Part shown: positions 12,754 through 14,879 of the stretch, one piece after another
How the letters are laid out: the number at the start of each line of letters is the position of its first letter
Position numbering within the stretch: the first letter of the stretch is position 1
Assembly: GCA_025928215.1 (NCBI GenBank)
Contig: JAICJW010000054.1
Span: forward strand, 1-14,879
DNA: 14,879 nucleotides
From: Chloroflexia bacterium
GTDB lineage: Bacteria > Chloroflexota > Chloroflexia > Thermomicrobiales > JALYUS01
Direction: 5' to 3'
Notes under the pieces: generated by a model
What the model was told of the DNA's origin: nothing
Database searches by the model: none
The model's input: the letters and a program-made list of their open reading frames with translations, nothing else
Translations under genes and position numbers: made by a program

Positions 12754-13662
12754 ATGGCAACGGCAGTATCGAAGCATACGGAGAGAGCGGCACTCCCCGC
12801 GAAACGCGAGCCACGTCCACGGACGCCGGCCTCCTCCTCGGACGCGGCGCTCTGTCTGCTGCTGGTCGTGGCCGTGGCCGGTGTCGCCGTCCAGTCAATC
12901 GAACTGACCGGCAATGTGCGGCTCCTGATGCTCGCCGCGACGGGGCTGAGTTTGCTGCTCGGCGTCTGGAGCCCCCGCATGTGGACGGCAATTGCGGCGG
13001 TGCTTGTTGTCGCGGGGGGAGCGACCGTCCTCGCGTATGTGATCGCGACGAACGGAGGGCCACGCTTCTGGATCGCGATTGGCGGGGCGATTGTCGCGGT
13101 GCTCGGCTTCGGCGCAATCTGGGTCAGCTCGCTCCTGCGTCGTATCTATCGGCGGATGCGCGAGAACCGGCGGATAATCGAGGCGCTTACACAGATTGAC
13201 CCCACGACCGGCGTCTTCAAGCCACATGCGGGCCGCGACCGCCTGCGCGCTGAGATCACGCGGGCCGTCCGCTACCACCGCCCCTTTAGCCTTCTCGTCG
13301 GCAAAGCGAAAGGATGGGAGGAAGAAGTCGAGCACCGGGGTATGCAGACTGCGCAGGAAGTCTTTGCGGAGACGCTGCGAACCGCGACAACGGTGCTGCG
13401 CAACAACGACATCATCGCCACTGAGCCTGACTACTCCTTCATCGTCATTCTGCCGGAAACGACCGCCGATGGAGGCGAAATCGCCGCGCGGCACATCCAG
13501 GAGGCGGTGCAGGGGTTGCTCGATGTTCAGTTCAGTCTCGTGCAATGCCCCGACGATGGCGAGACGGAGGAGGCGCTGCTGCGCGAGGCATATCAGGGGC
13601 TTGCCTTCGCGGAGATGACGGATCTCCCGCTCGTCAGTCGCAGCGCGTTCGACGCGGAATAG
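12754..13662 (+). CDS. Membrane protein with degenerate GGDEF domain
   Basis: From ATG 12754 the protein is 302 residues. After a basic N-terminus there are four hydrophobic segments (about 31-48, 54-71, 76-97, 105-127). They are followed by a short linker helix and a GGDEF-like domain (about 143-255): IDPTTGVFKPHAGRDRLRAEI corresponds to the usual D-x-LTGL-x-N region, and NNDIIATEPDYSFIVILPETT to the signature strand. The GGDEF tetra/pentapeptide itself is EPDYS (224-228), and the metal-binding Asp of the first strand is missing (LLVGKAKG). Cyclic-di-GMP synthesis is therefore very unlikely; it may be a sensor, scaffold or nucleotide-binding relic. GAGGTGG precedes the start. Longer readings back to 12541 run through the previous gene in another frame and are Arg-rich nonsense. 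It ends 10 bases from the stop of the convergent gene. Confidence 0.85.
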   Translation: MATAVSKHTERAALPAKREPRPRTPASSSDAALCLLLVVAVAGVAVQSIELTGNVRLLMLAATGLSLLLGVWSPRMWTAIAAVLVVAGGATVLAYVIATNGGPRFWIAIGGAIVAVLGFGAIWVSSLLRRIYRRMRENRRIIEALTQIDPTTGVFKPHAGRDRLRAEITRAVRYHRPFSLLVGKAKGWEEEVEHRGMQTAQEVFAETLRTATTVLRNNDIIATEPDYSFIVILPETTADGGEIAARHIQEAVQGLLDVQFSLVQCPDDGETEEALLREAYQGLAFAEMTDLPLVSRSAFDAE

Positions 13663-13672
13663 GGACGTTTCC

Positions 13673-14446
13673 TCACTCCCCGCCTGATTTGCGCGACGCA
13701 TTGAGGATTGCTTCGAGGTCATCGAGCGCCTTCGCAAGCATTTGATCTTCCTGCGCGCCACCGCTGGAAATGGGGATCGGCGTATCGTGCGGCGCGCCCG
13801 TCGGCGCGGCGGTGGATGCCGCCGGAACCGGCGCGCCGACGCTCGGGGCGCCAGGCGCCGGGCGGGGCGCCAGGCCGCGCGCCGCCTGGCCGAGGAGACT
13901 TTCCGCGAGCGATTCCAGATCCCTAATTGCTTTCTGACGTCGCTCGCGCAGCACGGCGATTTCGGCCTCGCTCCGTTGCCGCTCCTCGGTCATTTCCGCT
14001 TCGTAACGCTGGCGTTCATTGGCCATCGCGGTCTCATAACGCCGCCGTTCTTCCATGAAATCGCGCCGGATCGCCGCGACTTCTTCGCGTGCCTTCGTCT
14101 CGGCCTCTTCGATCTCCCGCCGGGTCTGCTCGCGGAGCGCCTGCGCCTCCGCCCAGGCATCCACGACGAAGCGCACCGCCTCCTCGCGGACCGTCTCCGG
14201 GCGATTGGCGATCTCCTCATTCTCCTGTTCCAACCGCGCGACGCGCGCTCGCAAGGCGTCGGCAGCCTGGTTTGCCTCGTCCCGCTCGGTGTTTGCGCGG
14301 GCCAACCGCCCTTCGAGTTCTTTGCTGTGGGCGCGGAGTTCCGCTTGTTCGCGCTGGTATTCCGCCGCGAGATGCGCGACGACATCTGGCGGCACGCCCC
14401 AGATACGCCGTCGGCGCAGCAACGCGTCGTAATCCGCCCCTGACAT
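13673..14446 (-). CDS. DivIVA-like coiled-coil protein
   Basis: From ATG 14446 the protein is 257 residues and mostly one long, charged coiled coil (about 26-185), preceded by a short head MSGADYDALLRRRRIWGVPP. A low-complexity Ala/Pro/Gly linker follows (190-228), then a short C-terminal helix (about 232-250). The middle has near-repeats of about 11 residues (YETAMANERQR, YEAEMTEERQR). This resembles DivIVA-family or other cytoskeleton-like proteins that sit at cell poles or division sites, but no diagnostic motif proves it. The start at 14446 is chosen because GGGAGG lies about 6 bases upstream and a promoter at 14504-14532 would put the alternative ATG 14512 upstream of the transcript. It is convergent with the degenerate-GGDEF gene, with only 10 bases between stops and no terminator visible. 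Confidence 0.78.
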   Translation of the reverse strand: MSGADYDALLRRRRIWGVPPDVVAHLAAEYQREQAELRAHSKELEGRLARANTERDEANQAADALRARVARLEQENEEIANRPETVREEAVRFVVDAWAEAQALREQTRREIEEAETKAREEVAAIRRDFMEERRRYETAMANERQRYEAEMTEERQRSEAEIAVLRERRQKAIRDLESLAESLLGQAARGLAPRPAPGAPSVGAPVPAASTAAPTGAPHDTPIPISSGGAQEDQMLAKALDDLEAILNASRKSGGE

Positions 14447-14450
14447 CACG

Positions 14451-14458
14451 CCCCTCCC
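14451..14458 (-). promoter_or_regulatory. Ribosome binding site fixing the start at 14446
   Basis: On the minus strand GGGAGGGG lies directly upstream of ATG 14446, with the GGGAGG core 6 bases away. Confidence 0.75.
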
Positions 14459-14503
14459 GGTTGTCGCGACACCGCCGCCGACCAATGAATATCGCCTCCC
14501 ACC

Positions 14504-14532
14504 AGCGTACATGATTCCCTTGATTTCCGCAA
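14504..14532 (-). promoter_or_regulatory. Sigma70-type promoter of the DivIVA-like gene
   Basis: On the minus strand TTGCGG (14527-14532), a 17-base spacer and TACGCT (14504-14509) form a promoter. The -10 is identical to that of the WxL cluster promoter at 7621. Transcription would start near 14497, about 50 bases before ATG 14446. Confidence 0.55.
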
Positions 14533-14543
14533 GTGGCTTCTCT

Positions 14544-14567
14544 CGTACGCGTTATACGTACGTACAC
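14544..14567. promoter_or_regulatory. Pair of CGTACG palindromes in the divergent regulatory region
   Basis: CGTACG occurs at 14544-14549 and 14557-14562; the second is part of TACGTACGTACA (14555-14566). They lie just upstream of the promoter of the DivIVA-like gene. The same TACGTACA core appears at 9226-9233. A regulator-binding site is plausible, unproven. Confidence 0.3.
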
Positions 14568-14671
14568 AACGACCGCCGGGCGTGGTCTAGCGGGCGTTAT
14601 CAGTATGTGTAAGCGACAATACCATCCTTTCACCCCCTTTTCACCGAAACACCATAGAACCTCGCACATTG

Positions 14672-14686
14672 GTATCGTATATACCG
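14672..14686. promoter_or_regulatory. 15-bp palindrome upstream of the XRE regulator gene
   Basis: GGTAT-CGTAT-ATACC has perfect 5-bp arms and lies 70 bases before the regulator start, in AT-richer DNA. XRE regulators often repress their own gene from such sites. A CATAAT at 14718-14723 could serve as -10, but no good -35 is visible. Confidence 0.4.
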
Positions 14687-14755
14687 AAATATGGCAATTT
14701 CCGTCAACTTGCACTACCATAATGTTCGGGAATCGCATTGGCTCAGGAGGATGTC

Positions 14756-14879
14756 ATGGGGATGAGAGAGTTTGGCGATGCGATCCGCGCGGCGCGGATG
14801 AAGGCGGGGATCAGCCAGAAGATGCTGGCGGATCGCATTGGGTTATCGCGGGAATCCATCTCGAATTACGAGCGAGGCG
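14756..14879 (+). CDS. XRE-family helix-turn-helix regulator, partial (3' end outside window)
   Basis: The 41 residues visible read MGMREFGDAIRAARMKAGIS then QKMLADRIGLSRESISNYERG. This is a standard Cro/C1-type HTH: LADRIGLSRESISNYERG covers the turn and recognition helix (about 24-41). AGGAGG (14745-14750) sits 5 bases before ATG 14756; a second in-frame ATG at 14762 is possible. The rest of the protein lies beyond the window, so any sensory or protease domain is unknown. It is divergent from the DivIVA-like gene across about 300 bp that contain several palindromes. Its targets could include nearby promoters. Confidence 0.9.
   Translation, partial: MGMREFGDAIRAARMKAGISQKMLADRIGLSRESISNYERG

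Overview
The window is GC-rich bacterial DNA, tightly packed with genes, and contains no rRNA, tRNA or CRISPR array that I can see. My best guess at origin is Chloroflexota, perhaps a Thermomicrobia-like lineage. This rests on high GC, the NERD-like/holB/ricT gene string, a RicT with a long basic tail, and DivIVA-like and degenerate-GGDEF proteins. It is an inference from style, not a database result; a high-GC Bacillota remains possible.

Region 1 (1-5808, minus strand) looks like one or two operons read right to left. A promoter at 5779-5808 precedes a ~230-nt leader. Then come a membrane-anchored NERD-like protein (GTG start at 5543), holB (clamp-loader delta prime, ATGA overlap) and a long ricT/PSP1-family gene (13-nt overlap). 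An inverted array of AGGACNN heptamers follows, then a PfkB-family sugar/nucleoside kinase without the usual catalytic Asp, and a multi-pass membrane protein cut by the window's left edge.

Region 2 (5817-7508, plus strand) starts with a divergent promoter. It reads a VapBC-type toxin-antitoxin pair (Phd/YefM antitoxin and PIN toxin) whose toxin stop codon overlaps by one base the start of a family 2 glycosyltransferase.

Region 3 (7599-11521, plus strand) is the most interesting part. It holds three exported WxL-like surface proteins and one DUF916/DUF3324-type WxL-interacting protein (signal peptide, two extracellular domains, C-terminal membrane anchor with a basic tail). One WxL protein also carries two IPT/TIG Ig-like repeats. 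The set resembles the WxL surface clusters known mainly from low-GC Bacillota. Here the C-terminal Trp-x-Leu motif is consistently replaced by Val-x-Ile, which suggests a divergent, possibly undescribed lineage of this peptidoglycan-associated system.

Region 4 (11522-14446) carries a cytosolic coiled-coil protein with a small alpha/beta C-terminal domain, a four-helix membrane protein with a degenerate GGDEF domain, and a convergent DivIVA-like coiled-coil protein. These may be cell-envelope or cell-pole factors. Region 5 (14447-14879) is a divergent regulatory region with several palindromes, followed by the start of an XRE-family HTH regulator that runs off the right edge.

Several starts were placed internal to the longest open frames on ribosome-binding-site, signal-peptide or promoter evidence (5543, 7755, 10385, 11823, 12754, 14446).
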